DNA from: a bacterium | Lineage (GTDB): Bacteria > Myxococcota_A > Bradymonadia > REDH01 | Direction of reading: 5' to 3' | NCBI GenBank assembly: GCA_030427825.1 | Contig: JAUICO010000047.1 | Span: forward strand, 1 to 35,632 | Length of the DNA stretch: 35,632 nt | Part shown: positions 1 through 7,619 of the stretch, piece after piece | Layout of the letters: each line of letters begins with the position of its first letter | Position numbering within the stretch: the first letter of the stretch is position 1 | Program-made: the position numbers and the translations under genes | Notes under the pieces: model-generated | Told to the model about the DNA's origin: nothing | Database searches by the model: none | The model's input: only the letters and a program-made list of their open reading frames with translations

Positions 1-1328
1 CCGTCGCTGTCCGTGGAGACCGGGCTTGTGCCCAGCTCGACCTCATCACCGTCTTCGATGCCGTCGCCATCCGTGTCCGGATCCAGGGGGTCGCTGCCCC
101 AGAAGCCGATCTCAACACCATCGTCGAGTCCGTCGTTGTCAGAATCTGCGTTGTCGGGATCCGTGCCGAGCTCGGCCTCGACCGCATCGGGAACGCGATC
201 TCCGTCGCGGTCGTTGTCGATGGGTGGGCAGCCCTCGCCGGTCGCGAGATCGCATCCCGGCACGATCGCCTGTGTCTCGCACGCGGGCCCGCAGCCGTCG
301 CCGCCGACTCTGTTGCCATCGTCGCACTCTTCATCGCCGGCCAGAACGCCGTCGCCACAAATGGTCGCGCACAGCGAGGTGCCATCATCACCGGGAGTGC
401 AGGCCCAGCCTGTATCGATGTCGCACAGGTCGTTGCACCCATCGGGCTGGTCACCGCTGACGCCGTCATCGCATTCCTCGGTGCCGGCGGCGATGATTCC
501 GTCCCCGCACACGGCTTCACAGGTTGAGCCGGAGCCGTCGTCCGAGCACGACCAGCCGGCTTCGATGACACAGAAGTCAGAGCAACCGTCGAGCGCCGTC
601 GCGTTGCCGTCGTCACACTCCTCCCCTTCATCGATGTCGCCGTTGCCGCAGGTTTCGGCGCAGTCGCTGCTACCGTCATCGACGGTGAGGCAGATCCACC
701 CGGGATTCAGGCGGCAGGCGATGGAGCATCCGTCTGAAGGCGTCACGTTGCCGTCATCGCACTCTTCGTCGAGGTCCACGATGCCGTCACCGCACGCTAC
801 CTCAGTGCAATCACTGCGGCAGCCACCGAGTGCGCTGACGACGGGCTCGTCTGTGTTGTCTTCGCCTTCGTCGCACGCTTCGTTCGAGTTCAGGGTTCCG
901 TTGCCGCAGTATGCTTCGCACTGTGATTGGTCGCAGGTGGCGTCGCGGTCGAGCGCATCGCCCCAATAGCTGACAAGCCATGAGCAGCCATAGCCGTCGG
1001 TGGCCAGGCACGCGTCGGTACAGCCGGACTCGAGCTCTCCGTTCGCGGCGCCGAGGTCACACTCTTCGCCGAGATCGACCTTCTCGTCGCCGCAGGTTCC
1101 CTGTTCATCGAGGGGCCGGCACAAGCTGGGCTCTCCGCTGCAATTGTACCCGCAGTTCATCTTGCAGTTCGTTCGGCAGCCGTCGTTGTCGACATCATTG
1201 CCGTCATCGCACCACTCGCCCTCTTCGAGAAATCCGTTGCCACAGGTCTGAGCAGCAGCGGTGTTCAATGCTGCAAGTCCGAGCATGCAACCAAACAACG
1301 CGGCGAGTATCGGAAGGTGCCGTGCCAT
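1..1328 (-). CDS. Secreted Myxococcus-type cysteine-rich repeat protein with TSP3-like repeats (partial, C-terminus outside window)
   Basis: This gene is open to the left edge, so only about 442 residues are visible. It starts at ATG 1328 with GGAGAG just upstream. Residues 1-26 are a signal peptide ending in Ala-Ala-Ala before Gln27. Residues about 28-365 hold seven units that open with CGNG or CGDG and continue with EECDDGN-like and DGC segments and a Gly-Trp-x-Cys end; this is the Myxo_disulf_rpt/DUF4215 pattern, which is disulfide-rich and extracellular. Residues 367-442 switch to Asp-rich DxDxDG repeats typical of calcium-binding thrombospondin type 3 repeats. The protein is probably exported and either surface-bound or released; a C-terminal anchor, if any, lies beyond the window. 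It is the last visible gene of the helicase-Bax1 strand, 34 bp after bax1. Its ligand or role cannot be read from the sequence. Confidence 0.9.
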   Translation of the reverse strand, partial: MARHLPILAALFGCMLGLAALNTAAAQTCGNGFLEEGEWCDDGNDVDNDGCRTNCKMNCGYNCSGEPSLCRPLDEQGTCGDEKVDLGEECDLGAANGELESGCTDACLATDGYGCSWLVSYWGDALDRDATCDQSQCEAYCGNGTLNSNEACDEGEDNTDEPVVSALGGCRSDCTEVACGDGIVDLDEECDDGNVTPSDGCSIACRLNPGWICLTVDDGSSDCAETCGNGDIDEGEECDDGNATALDGCSDFCVIEAGWSCSDDGSGSTCEAVCGDGIIAAGTEECDDGVSGDQPDGCNDLCDIDTGWACTPGDDGTSLCATICGDGVLAGDEECDDGNRVGGDGCGPACETQAIVPGCDLATGEGCPPIDNDRDGDRVPDAVEAELGTDPDNADSDNDGLDDGVEIGFWGSDPLDPDTDGDGIEDGDEVELGTSPVSTDSD

Positions 1329-1340
1329 GAAATTCTCTCC

Positions 1341-1362
1341 GCTGAGCGATCGTAGGCTCAGC
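1341..1362 (-). other. Hairpin between bax1 stop codon and the Cys-rich gene
   Basis: GCTGAGC at 1341-1347 and GCTCAGC at 1356-1362 form a perfect 7-bp stem with an 8-nt loop. It abuts the bax1 stop codon (1363-1365) and lies just before the ribosome binding site of the Cys-rich gene. No T-tract follows on the minus strand, so it is not a textbook intrinsic terminator. It could be a weak terminator, an RNA processing or stability element, or a regulator of translation of the downstream gene. Confidence 0.45.
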
Positions 1363-2643
1363 CTAGCCAGAGCGACCGGGTGACGCAATCCCACCGGTCA
1401 GGCAGGTCGCGGCGGTGGTGCCCCCGGGTTGCGCGATCCGTTCGGCCAGCTCGATGACTCCCGGTACGCTGATCACCTGTGCGAAGTCGATCACCGCGGC
1501 GCCTGCTGCGCGGAGGGCACCCCGTTCGGCGCTGAGCCTGCGGGAGACGCACAGAATCACGTTGTCGGGTCCAAACTGTGCGAGAGCCTCCAGCCGCCGC
1601 TCCAGCCACGACTTTCGCCAGAACCCGACGATCTCGAGCAGTACTTCGGCGCCATCACCGTCCCTGCGCAGGCAGAGGTCGGGGACCAGTACGTCGACGC
1701 CGCCGAGGTCAATGACGTCGCCGGCCTTGTGAGCCGTCCAGGGAAGCTTGTGTTTGTTTACGCGCGAAACGAACAGCTTCTCCTCTTCGGACACCCATGT
1801 CCCGCGCAGCTTTTGTGTGGTTTTCAGCGGTGACCTGGGGTCGAGCTTCATGACCTGCGTCCCGCCGTCGCGATCCCACATGATGTCCGCTTCTATCGCC
1901 CACTGACTGAGGCCGAGTACAGCGGGTAGGAACATCGCCATCTGAAGTCCGTATCGCTGCCCCTGTGCAAACATGCTGGCCGGCCCGTCCAGGCGAATGT
2001 GCCAGGTATCGTCTATCCTGGTGGCGGTGTGCATGAGCTGGTGAAACTTGATCGCCCTGAAGATGGCACGGAGCTTCTTGGGTTGTGCCTCTGTGATGTT
2101 GAGGCGCAGCTCTGTTGCACGAAGCAGAACACCTTGAGCAAGGGCAAGATTGTATCGGTCGACGAGATCAACGGCGCCGATCGCGCGGTGACTGAGCAGT
2201 CTATGGTTTCGCTTCAGGTCGGCCTGCATCAGGATCTCGATGTCCTGTGCAGACGCGTCGAGTTTGCGGGCAACAGCGGCGATGACCTCCGCACGGCTTA
2301 CACCGTCTGCCACCCGGGGGTCGCGCACAACAGGGCCTCGGCCGGCGGCCTCTTCGAAGACAGCGCGACGCACGTCCACCGGGTCCAGGCCGAGGTTATT
2401 GCCCCACTCGCTTCGGTCATCGAGCAGTTTCGCGAGGCCGCGGGACAATATGAAATCCGGTGAGTCGCCAACGAGGTCCCGAATTCGCTCGTCGAGCTCG
2501 CCTCGCGTCTTACCGGCGGCACCGCTGTATTCCTCGCAGAGGAGCGCGGCGACGGTCTCGGCCTGCTCCCGGTTTCTGCGCACGTATCGCGGCGTGATAC
2601 TGCCGCTTCGCCGCGTAACGCGCACGAGGTCAGCGGTAAGCAT
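1363..2643 (-). CDS. bax1: Bax1-like nuclease (DUF790), partner of XPB helicase
   Basis: A 426-residue protein of the DUF790/Bax1 family. In archaea Bax1 is a structure-specific nuclease that binds XPB helicase and acts in nucleotide excision repair. The family-like block YNLALAQG lies at about residues 164-171 and GPASMF-x-RYG-x-MFLP at about 220-240. The C-terminal part carries a PD-(D/E)xK-like arrangement: acidic Glu286-288, Pro-Asp at 321-322 and Glu337 in LEIVGFW. I chose ATG 2643 (protein begins MLTADLV) over an in-frame start at 2766 because the longer N-terminus is low-complexity and is simply the helicase C-terminus read in another frame. The gene therefore overlaps the helicase stop by 14 bp, which suggests translational coupling and production of both proteins together. 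The nuclease assignment is by family; which residues are catalytic is inferred. Confidence 0.85.
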   Translation of the reverse strand: MLTADLVRVTRRSGSITPRYVRRNREQAETVAALLCEEYSGAAGKTRGELDERIRDLVGDSPDFILSRGLAKLLDDRSEWGNNLGLDPVDVRRAVFEEAAGRGPVVRDPRVADGVSRAEVIAAVARKLDASAQDIEILMQADLKRNHRLLSHRAIGAVDLVDRYNLALAQGVLLRATELRLNITEAQPKKLRAIFRAIKFHQLMHTATRIDDTWHIRLDGPASMFAQGQRYGLQMAMFLPAVLGLSQWAIEADIMWDRDGGTQVMKLDPRSPLKTTQKLRGTWVSEEEKLFVSRVNKHKLPWTAHKAGDVIDLGGVDVLVPDLCLRRDGDGAEVLLEIVGFWRKSWLERRLEALAQFGPDNVILCVSRRLSAERGALRAAGAAVIDFAQVISVPGVIELAERIAQPGGTTAATCLTGGIASPGRSG

Positions 2644-4042
2644 CGTGTTCCCGGCGGCGTTCGGAGACGCCCTCTTCAAGTGTGTTCTCGGCGATGACCT
2701 CGTAGAGAACGGCTCGTTTGTCGGCCGCCGGGCGTAGGATGCGCCCGAGCCGCTGCACGTGTTCACGCACAGTGCCGGATCCGCTGAGAATGATTGCTAC
2801 GCCCGCCTCCGGAATGTCGACGCCTTCATTGAGTACCTTCGAGGTGACAAGGGTTCGGTATTCACCGCTGTTGAAGCGCTTGAGTATCTCGCGCCGCTCT
2901 TTGGTAGGCGTCTGGTGTGTGATCGCGGGTAACAGGAACATATCAGAGAGCGCGTATACGGTGTGGTTGTCATTCGTGAAGAGAATGCATCTCTCGCCGC
3001 GATGTCTCACCAACAGTTCTTCAACAACATCTACTTTTCGTTCGCAGGTCAGGGCGATGTTTCGTTGCGTCTGGTAGGCTCGCATCGCACGGCGGCCTTC
3101 TGCTGATCGGGAAGATCTCATGATGAAGTCTCCCCATCCGCCTCGATCGAAGCGGATACCCTGACTGCGCACGAACGCGAGATATGTGTTTCGGGCTTCC
3201 GAGTAGTCCGCGTGTTCCCGCTCGGTGAGTGACACCGTGATTCGCTCAATATCGTAGTCCGCCAGGAATCGCCCTGAGAGTTGTTTGATTTCTCGTCGAA
3301 ACACTGTCGGACCGACAACTTCGTGGAGTCCCTCTTCGCGCCCATCGGGGCGTTCAAGGGTCGCCGTGAGTCCCAGGCGGAATGGCGCAATGCAGTTGTA
3401 GGCCGCCTGCAGGTGAGTGGGTCCGGGCAGGTGGTGGACCTCGTCGAACACAACAAGCCCGAAGCGGTCTCCATAGCGTGCCATGTGCATCCATGCGGAA
3501 TCGTATGTGGATACAGTGAGCGCACGGAGTTCATGGTAGCCACCTCCGAGCAGTCCAACGTCGTCAACGTCGAATGCTTCGAGGAGGCCACTGTACCACT
3601 GGTTCATGAGGTCGATCGTGGGAACCACGACGAGGGTCGAGCGCCCTACACGCTGAATGGCGAGCCGCGCGACAAAGGACTTTCCGGAGCCGGTCGGAAG
3701 CACAATGATTCCCCGCCGTCCGGCATCAACCCAGGCGCTGACGGCTTCCTGCTGGTAGGTGCGGGGCGTGCGTCCTTCGGTGCTGCTCAGCGCGACTTCT
3801 TCGTAGGCGCGAGCATTGTCGACGACGGTAAGTTCGCCGCGTACGCTGCGTCTGTGCAGGTCGGCGAACACTTCGTGGTAGCGCCACGCGGGAGCGCGCC
3901 ATCGGCCGACGCGGGTGTCCAGCTGCCACGCGTGGTGCAGGCTGAGGTTGGCGGCGGCACGAGGGTCGGAGGCGTTAAGGAGCAGGGTCCCGGCGTGGAA
4001 TTCGAGCGTAAGCGCAAGCACGCCCCTATGTACACACTGCAC
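2630..4042 (-). CDS. xpb: XPB-type superfamily 2 DNA helicase
   Basis: A 470-residue helicase with the XPB/Ssl2 layout. The N-terminal about 90 residues include a damage-recognition-like segment. Walker A LPTGSGKS is at 115-122, the DEVH box at 200-203, LTATLERPDG at 225-234 and motif VI QRLGRILRP at 430-438. The stretch at about 275-330, rich in Tyr and Arg between the two RecA-like lobes, fits the XPB thumb insertion. The position where XPB proteins have the RED motif reads Arg-Pro-Asp (231-233). The start is GTG 4042, with GGGACGG a few bases upstream; a GTG seven codons further in is an alternative. In eukaryotes and archaea XPB opens DNA at lesions or promoters; bacterial copies are sporadic. 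The adjacent overlapping bax1 supports a repair role. Confidence 0.92.
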   Translation of the reverse strand: MQCVHRGVLALTLEFHAGTLLLNASDPRAAANLSLHHAWQLDTRVGRWRAPAWRYHEVFADLHRRSVRGELTVVDNARAYEEVALSSTEGRTPRTYQQEAVSAWVDAGRRGIIVLPTGSGKSFVARLAIQRVGRSTLVVVPTIDLMNQWYSGLLEAFDVDDVGLLGGGYHELRALTVSTYDSAWMHMARYGDRFGLVVFDEVHHLPGPTHLQAAYNCIAPFRLGLTATLERPDGREEGLHEVVGPTVFRREIKQLSGRFLADYDIERITVSLTEREHADYSEARNTYLAFVRSQGIRFDRGGWGDFIMRSSRSAEGRRAMRAYQTQRNIALTCERKVDVVEELLVRHRGERCILFTNDNHTVYALSDMFLLPAITHQTPTKERREILKRFNSGEYRTLVTSKVLNEGVDIPEAGVAIILSGSGTVREHVQRLGRILRPAADKRAVLYEVIAENTLEEGVSERRREHDAYR

Positions 4043-4096
4043 CCGTCCCAGGGAAGTCTGGAGGGCTCCGAGGGAAGTGGTGCGCGGTCACATCAT

Positions 4097-4195
4097 TCAC
4101 GTCGGTTCTCGGCACGATCGGCAGGCGTTCGAGCCGACCGCGGGCTCAATCATGGTCTCAAGGGCCACCTGGCGGCCGGAATTGCACTTCCTCGA
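4097..4195 (-). pseudogene. Short zinc-ribbon-like open stretch, probably a gene remnant
   Basis: Between the helicase and the transposase-like gene (gap 4043-4277) the minus strand has a 32-codon open stretch after a TGA at 4196-4198. It encodes Lys-Cys-Asn-Ser early on, then ALETMIEPAVGSNACRSC, ending in Arg-Glu-Pro-Thr and a stop. The Cys-x2-Cys pair plus the earlier Cys resembles half of a zinc ribbon. There is no good start in frame apart from an internal ATG at 4153 that would give 18 residues. In the same frame just before the TGA the reading contains Thr-Cys-Asp-Gly-Glu-Leu-Trp, so the zinc-ribbon frame may once have continued upstream. It may be a decayed small protein or chance; I see no other gene in this gap. 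Confidence 0.25.
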
Positions 4196-4277
4196 TCAAT
4201 CACGCCACAGTTCACCGTCGCAGGTGATCCACCCGCCGGTGACGGCTCGAGATTTATCGAAGCTTCGCTGATGTGGT

Positions 4278-5174
4278 CTACGACGGACCTCTGCAGGCAC
4301 AGTGCGCATAGCGCGGCCACCACCAGGCACCTGGCGGAAACTCAACCTCCAGGTCGCCTTCTCGATACGCGGACCAGGCAACTTTGTACTCTGCCCAGAA
4401 CGCATTGAGCCGTCGTATCGCCTCGCACCGTACTTTAGGGTCGCGAGCCGCGACGCGTGGCTTCAGCCGAAACCACTGTTCGTCCGAGGTAGCGACGTCA
4501 TCCCACCGTTGCATCTCAAGTCGCCGCCGCCCAAGAACGCTTCTCCCCGCGCGTTTCCGTCTTGCGGTATTTCGCTTTTCTTCCTGACGGACGATGTCGG
4601 CAATTCGATTTCGGAACCCCTCCACACCATCCGATTCAAAGGCCGACGGAACCTCGAAAGTGACCTCGACCTGAGCAGGTGTTGACCCGCCTTCGCGGTA
4701 GAAGAAGTCGGGACGGGGCACACACATGGTTCGTCCGATCTGCTTCGGTCCGGTCCATAACCCGGGGTAGTCTGCTGCATATCGCACCAGATCTGCTGCG
4801 AGCGGGTTTGCCAGAATGTACCGGTAACGCTCGATGATGTCGGATGGCGTCTGCGGGCGGAGATCCAGGTACCCGTCTCCCGAGAAGAACTTGTCTCGTC
4901 GTCCGATCAGAGTGTTCATGGCCCGGGCGATCTGGCCGTTCACGTACTCCATGAAGGCGGGGAGGCATGCCTCCGAGTCTTCGACCAGCAGATGATAGTG
5001 CGAGCCCATCGTGACAAAACAGAGGAGCCGCATGTCGAATAGCTCCGCACCTCTTCCGAGCACATATAGAATCAGGTTTTTGACCCGGGTTCGTGGCATG
5101 AATGCAAGTCGCCGTTCAAAGGTTCGAGCTGTGACTTCGACGACGCCGGGGACAATGAACCGCGGTGCTGTCAT
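4278..5174 (-). CDS. REP-associated tyrosine transposase-like protein (RAYT, Y1/HUH family)
   Basis: A 298-residue protein with the IS200-like Y1_Tnp fold. The HUH metal-binding motif is His-Tyr-His at 59-61 inside MGSHYHLL, and the Tyr-containing segment YRYILANP at 117-124 matches the family's Tyr-Ile-x-x-Asn-Pro block with Tyr119 as the likely nucleophile. RAYTs nick single-stranded DNA at palindromic REP sequences. They are usually single-copy and domesticated, unlike IS200 elements. The C-terminal about 150 residues are Arg-rich and less conserved. The ATG at 5174 is preceded by GGAAG at good spacing. I did not recognise paired REP hairpins on either side, so substrate sites are not identified here. 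It is divergent from the sulfotransferase-like gene, 89 bp away. Confidence 0.82.
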   Translation of the reverse strand: MTAPRFIVPGVVEVTARTFERRLAFMPRTRVKNLILYVLGRGAELFDMRLLCFVTMGSHYHLLVEDSEACLPAFMEYVNGQIARAMNTLIGRRDKFFSGDGYLDLRPQTPSDIIERYRYILANPLAADLVRYAADYPGLWTGPKQIGRTMCVPRPDFFYREGGSTPAQVEVTFEVPSAFESDGVEGFRNRIADIVRQEEKRNTARRKRAGRSVLGRRRLEMQRWDDVATSDEQWFRLKPRVAARDPKVRCEAIRRLNAFWAEYKVAWSAYREGDLEVEFPPGAWWWPRYAHCACRGPS

Positions 5175-5263
5175 TTGGCTTCCGGTGGTTGCAGGGGTGT
5201 GCTGTAAGGACCAGGTCGGCGGCGCGAAGGGCGTGTTGCTTCATTTCTTTCCTTCGGTGGTGA

Positions 5264-5983
5264 ATGGTTGTTGCGGGGCTCGCACGCGACGCGTGGATGC
5301 GGATTCCGCGCCTGATCGGCTACGAGCACGCACCGTCGCGCTTCCGCCGTGGAATCAACCACACCACAAACCCGGACCCGGTCTCCGGCGTGTACCTCTC
5401 CCCAGACGCCCTACGGCACAGCGTCGCCGAGATGCCCACCACCGCGCTGCTGAGAACGGACCACGCATTCCTTGATGCCGTGCTCGTCTCGGTCGTCGAC
5501 TGGCGCGAGTATGCTGCCGCACCTCAACGTGCGACAGGCACTGCTCAGGCGGTCGAGCCGGCGCTCCTGTGGTGGTACCTCCACTTTGTGGCGATCCGAG
5601 ACTTCACTACCCGCGGGTATCCTGCGCATTTCGCGACCGTGGATTCGCTGTACCGGGACCCGGAGAAGAGCGTCGTCGAGCTCTGTGCGTGGTTGAACTG
5701 CGATGTGCCTTCCGATCTTTCCCTCGAGCTCCCGGCGCGTACACGGCTTGATGATGAACAAATCGTGCACACACTCGACGGCGACGATATCGCCACTTTC
5801 GACACGCTGTACGATGTCATCGACCGCGCTCTGCCGCTTTCCACTCAGCTCCTGCAGAAGATGAACGAGACGGCAGGACGCCTCCTACCGCGAATCCAAC
5901 AACACCGCCGCGCGCTGCTATACGACTTCGACGAGTCAGACCGGCGGCGCGCGATGTCCATCAATGAGGAGGTTCCGCGATGA
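5264..5983 (+). CDS. Sulfotransferase-like protein with degenerate PAPS-binding loop
   Basis: A 239-residue protein resembling the bacterial sulfotransferase family whose members begin VVVSGLPRSGTS and later read NPxGYYE. Here the start reads VVAGLARDAWM, so the 5'-phosphosulfate loop is lost, while a GVYLSPDAL segment follows at about residue 42. The middle has a Trp-rich stretch (LLWWYLHFVAIRDF), and YRDPEKSVVELCAWL at about 130 corresponds to the common Tyr-x-Asp-Leu-x-x-Asp-Pro-x-x-x-Leu-x-x-Phe-Leu region near the end of the fold. The ATG at 5264 follows directly on an in-frame TGA, so no longer N-terminus exists. The stop overlaps the start of the kinase gene by ATGA, indicating coupled translation. 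The fold is inferred and catalytic activity is doubtful; it may be a regulatory or binding partner for the kinase. Confidence 0.5.
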   Translation: MVVAGLARDAWMRIPRLIGYEHAPSRFRRGINHTTNPDPVSGVYLSPDALRHSVAEMPTTALLRTDHAFLDAVLVSVVDWREYAAAPQRATGTAQAVEPALLWWYLHFVAIRDFTTRGYPAHFATVDSLYRDPEKSVVELCAWLNCDVPSDLSLELPARTRLDDEQIVHTLDGDDIATFDTLYDVIDRALPLSTQLLQKMNETAGRLLPRIQQHRRALLYDFDESDRRRAMSINEEVPR

Positions 5984-7464
5984 CAAGGTCACCCGGCGAC
6001 ATCATCGATGGACGCTACCGGGTCATCGATCGCCTCGGCGACGGCGGCATGGCTACGACCTGGCTGGCGCGCGACATCGGATCCGGGCTCGACGTCGCTC
6101 TCAAGGAACTGCGCTTCGACCGCCTTGAGGAATGGAAGGCCGTCCAGCTCTTTGAGCGAGAAGCCCTGACTCTCAAGCGGCTCTCACACCCGCAAATCCC
6201 TGCGTACGTCGATGACTTCCGCGTCGAAACGGAGGGCCGTACATCGCTCTTCGTTGCGCAGACGATCGCCCGAGGCCGTAGCCTCGAGGAGCTGATAGGC
6301 GGCGGGTGGCGCGCCAACGAAGAGCAGGCACGTCAACTCGCCGATGGCCTGCTGGAAATTCAAAGCTATCTCGAACAACTCGTTCCACCGGTTGTTCATC
6401 GCGATATCAAACCCGGCAACATCATTCTCGCACCCGACGGCACCGCCTCGCTCGTCGACTTCGGCGCCGTCAAAGACGCCCTGCGCGATTCCAGCGAAAT
6501 GGGCAGCACGATCGTCGGTACCTTCGGCTATATGGCGCCTGAACAGCTCATCGGCCAGGCCGGTCCGAGGACCGACCTCTACGGAATCGGCTGCTCGCTG
6601 CTCTTCGCTATCACCGGGCGCCATCCCGGTGACCTGCCGAACGAACGTATGAAAATCGACGTTCGCCGCGCAATTTCCATGAGCGATGACTTCTGCGCCT
6701 GGCTCTCCCTGATGATCGCACCTGCCGCCGAAGACCGTTTCGAGGGGGCCCGCGTGGCTCTGGATGCGCTGCGTACCAACCACTTCCGGCGTTCAAGCTG
6801 CGGAGACCTGGCGCCCATTCCGGTGCACGGCCGCTTCGATGTCGACGAAAAAGACGGCGAAATCACGATCCGAATGCCCTCCGAGAAGCGAGGTCCCACG
6901 ATAACGCTGCTCGCGATCCTGGCGGCGTGGCTCTTCGCCATGGCCGTGATGGTCGGATTGGGCGCCGCCGACTCGCTCATGCCGGCGATGGGTGTCGTCT
7001 TCGCGTTTCCTCTACTCGCAGGCGCCGCATACGCAGCTCGCCGGCCGGCCCGCGCCCTGCTTGTGCGCGAGACTCTGCGCGTCGACAGAAAGCGTTATCA
7101 CCTCGATCAGGAGGTCGCAGGCCTGCGCATTCGCAGCCGCGGCGGCGAACTCGGCGACATTGTGGACGTCACGATCGGTCGACCCGAATCACACGCCCGC
7201 ACCCTCGCCGATGACGTGCGGACCTGGGACAGCACGAGCCGGCGATCCGTGATTCTTCACGACCGGAAGCAGCTGCAGGCGATTGGTGGCGGCCTCTCAC
7301 GCGTCGAGCAGGAGTGGCTCGCGGATACCGCACGACGCCTCACGGGAACAACCGCGCCGCCGGAGCCCCAGCGCCGCCGCTCCACCTGGGAGAGCATCAC
7401 AGAGTTCTTTCGGGACCCGGCGAAAATCGAGAAGAAGATCGACGCATTTCTCGAAAAACTCTGA
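5980..7464 (+). CDS. Membrane Ser/Thr protein kinase (Hanks type)
   Basis: A 494-residue kinase. The Gly-rich loop GDGGMATTW is at 20-28, with Lys42 in VALKEL, Glu61, the catalytic loop HRDIKPGN at 140-147, DFG at 160-162 and APE at 186-188, so it should be active. After the kinase domain (about 12-265) come two hydrophobic segments at about 306-330 and 332-353, which would form a membrane hairpin, and then a cytoplasmic tail of about 140 residues that is charged at the end (Lys/Glu). There is no extracellular sensor of any size, so input may come through the tail or a partner. The gene is coupled by ATGA to the sulfotransferase-like gene and precedes the A2M-like gene by about 155 bp. Its substrates are unknown. 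Confidence 0.93.
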   Translation: MTRSPGDIIDGRYRVIDRLGDGGMATTWLARDIGSGLDVALKELRFDRLEEWKAVQLFEREALTLKRLSHPQIPAYVDDFRVETEGRTSLFVAQTIARGRSLEELIGGGWRANEEQARQLADGLLEIQSYLEQLVPPVVHRDIKPGNIILAPDGTASLVDFGAVKDALRDSSEMGSTIVGTFGYMAPEQLIGQAGPRTDLYGIGCSLLFAITGRHPGDLPNERMKIDVRRAISMSDDFCAWLSLMIAPAAEDRFEGARVALDALRTNHFRRSSCGDLAPIPVHGRFDVDEKDGEITIRMPSEKRGPTITLLAILAAWLFAMAVMVGLGAADSLMPAMGVVFAFPLLAGAAYAARRPARALLVRETLRVDRKRYHLDQEVAGLRIRSRGGELGDIVDVTIGRPESHARTLADDVRTWDSTSRRSVILHDRKQLQAIGGGLSRVEQEWLADTARRLTGTTAPPEPQRRRSTWESITEFFRDPAKIEKKIDAFLEKL

Positions 7465-7537
7465 CTCAGCGGGAACAAGCACCCACGACAGGATGTCAGA
7501 ACACACAGGACGTAAACGTCGGTGACTGGCGAGCAGA

Positions 7538-7547
7538 CCGAATTCGG
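7538..7547. repeat. 10-bp perfect palindrome in the kinase-A2M gap
   Basis: CCGAATTCGG at 7538-7547 is a perfect palindrome; with one bulged base the symmetry extends to GACC/GGTC. It lies between the kinase stop (7464) and the likely A2M start (7620). It could be an operator or part of a weak transcript-end hairpin, but no T-tract follows and chance is possible. Confidence 0.2.
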
Positions 7548-7619
7548 GTCGGCAGCGTTTGTCACCGCACCCCTCGTCCGTTGCTCGTGTTCTACTGTCC
7601 CGCCACTCGGAGCCGGCCC

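Noticed and set aside
13..969. Plus-strand 318-codon Ser/Pro-rich open frame
   Set aside because: It is the shadow of the minus-strand Cys-rich/TSP3 gene; the Ser-rich composition comes from antisense reading of Asp/Gly/Cys codons.
3281..4408. Plus-strand 375-codon open frame
   Set aside because: It lies antisense to the XPB helicase, whose motifs are complete on the other strand.
7314..7619. N-terminal extension of the A2M-like protein
   Set aside because: It overlaps the kinase gene by 150 bp and precedes the export signal; composition is not protein-like.
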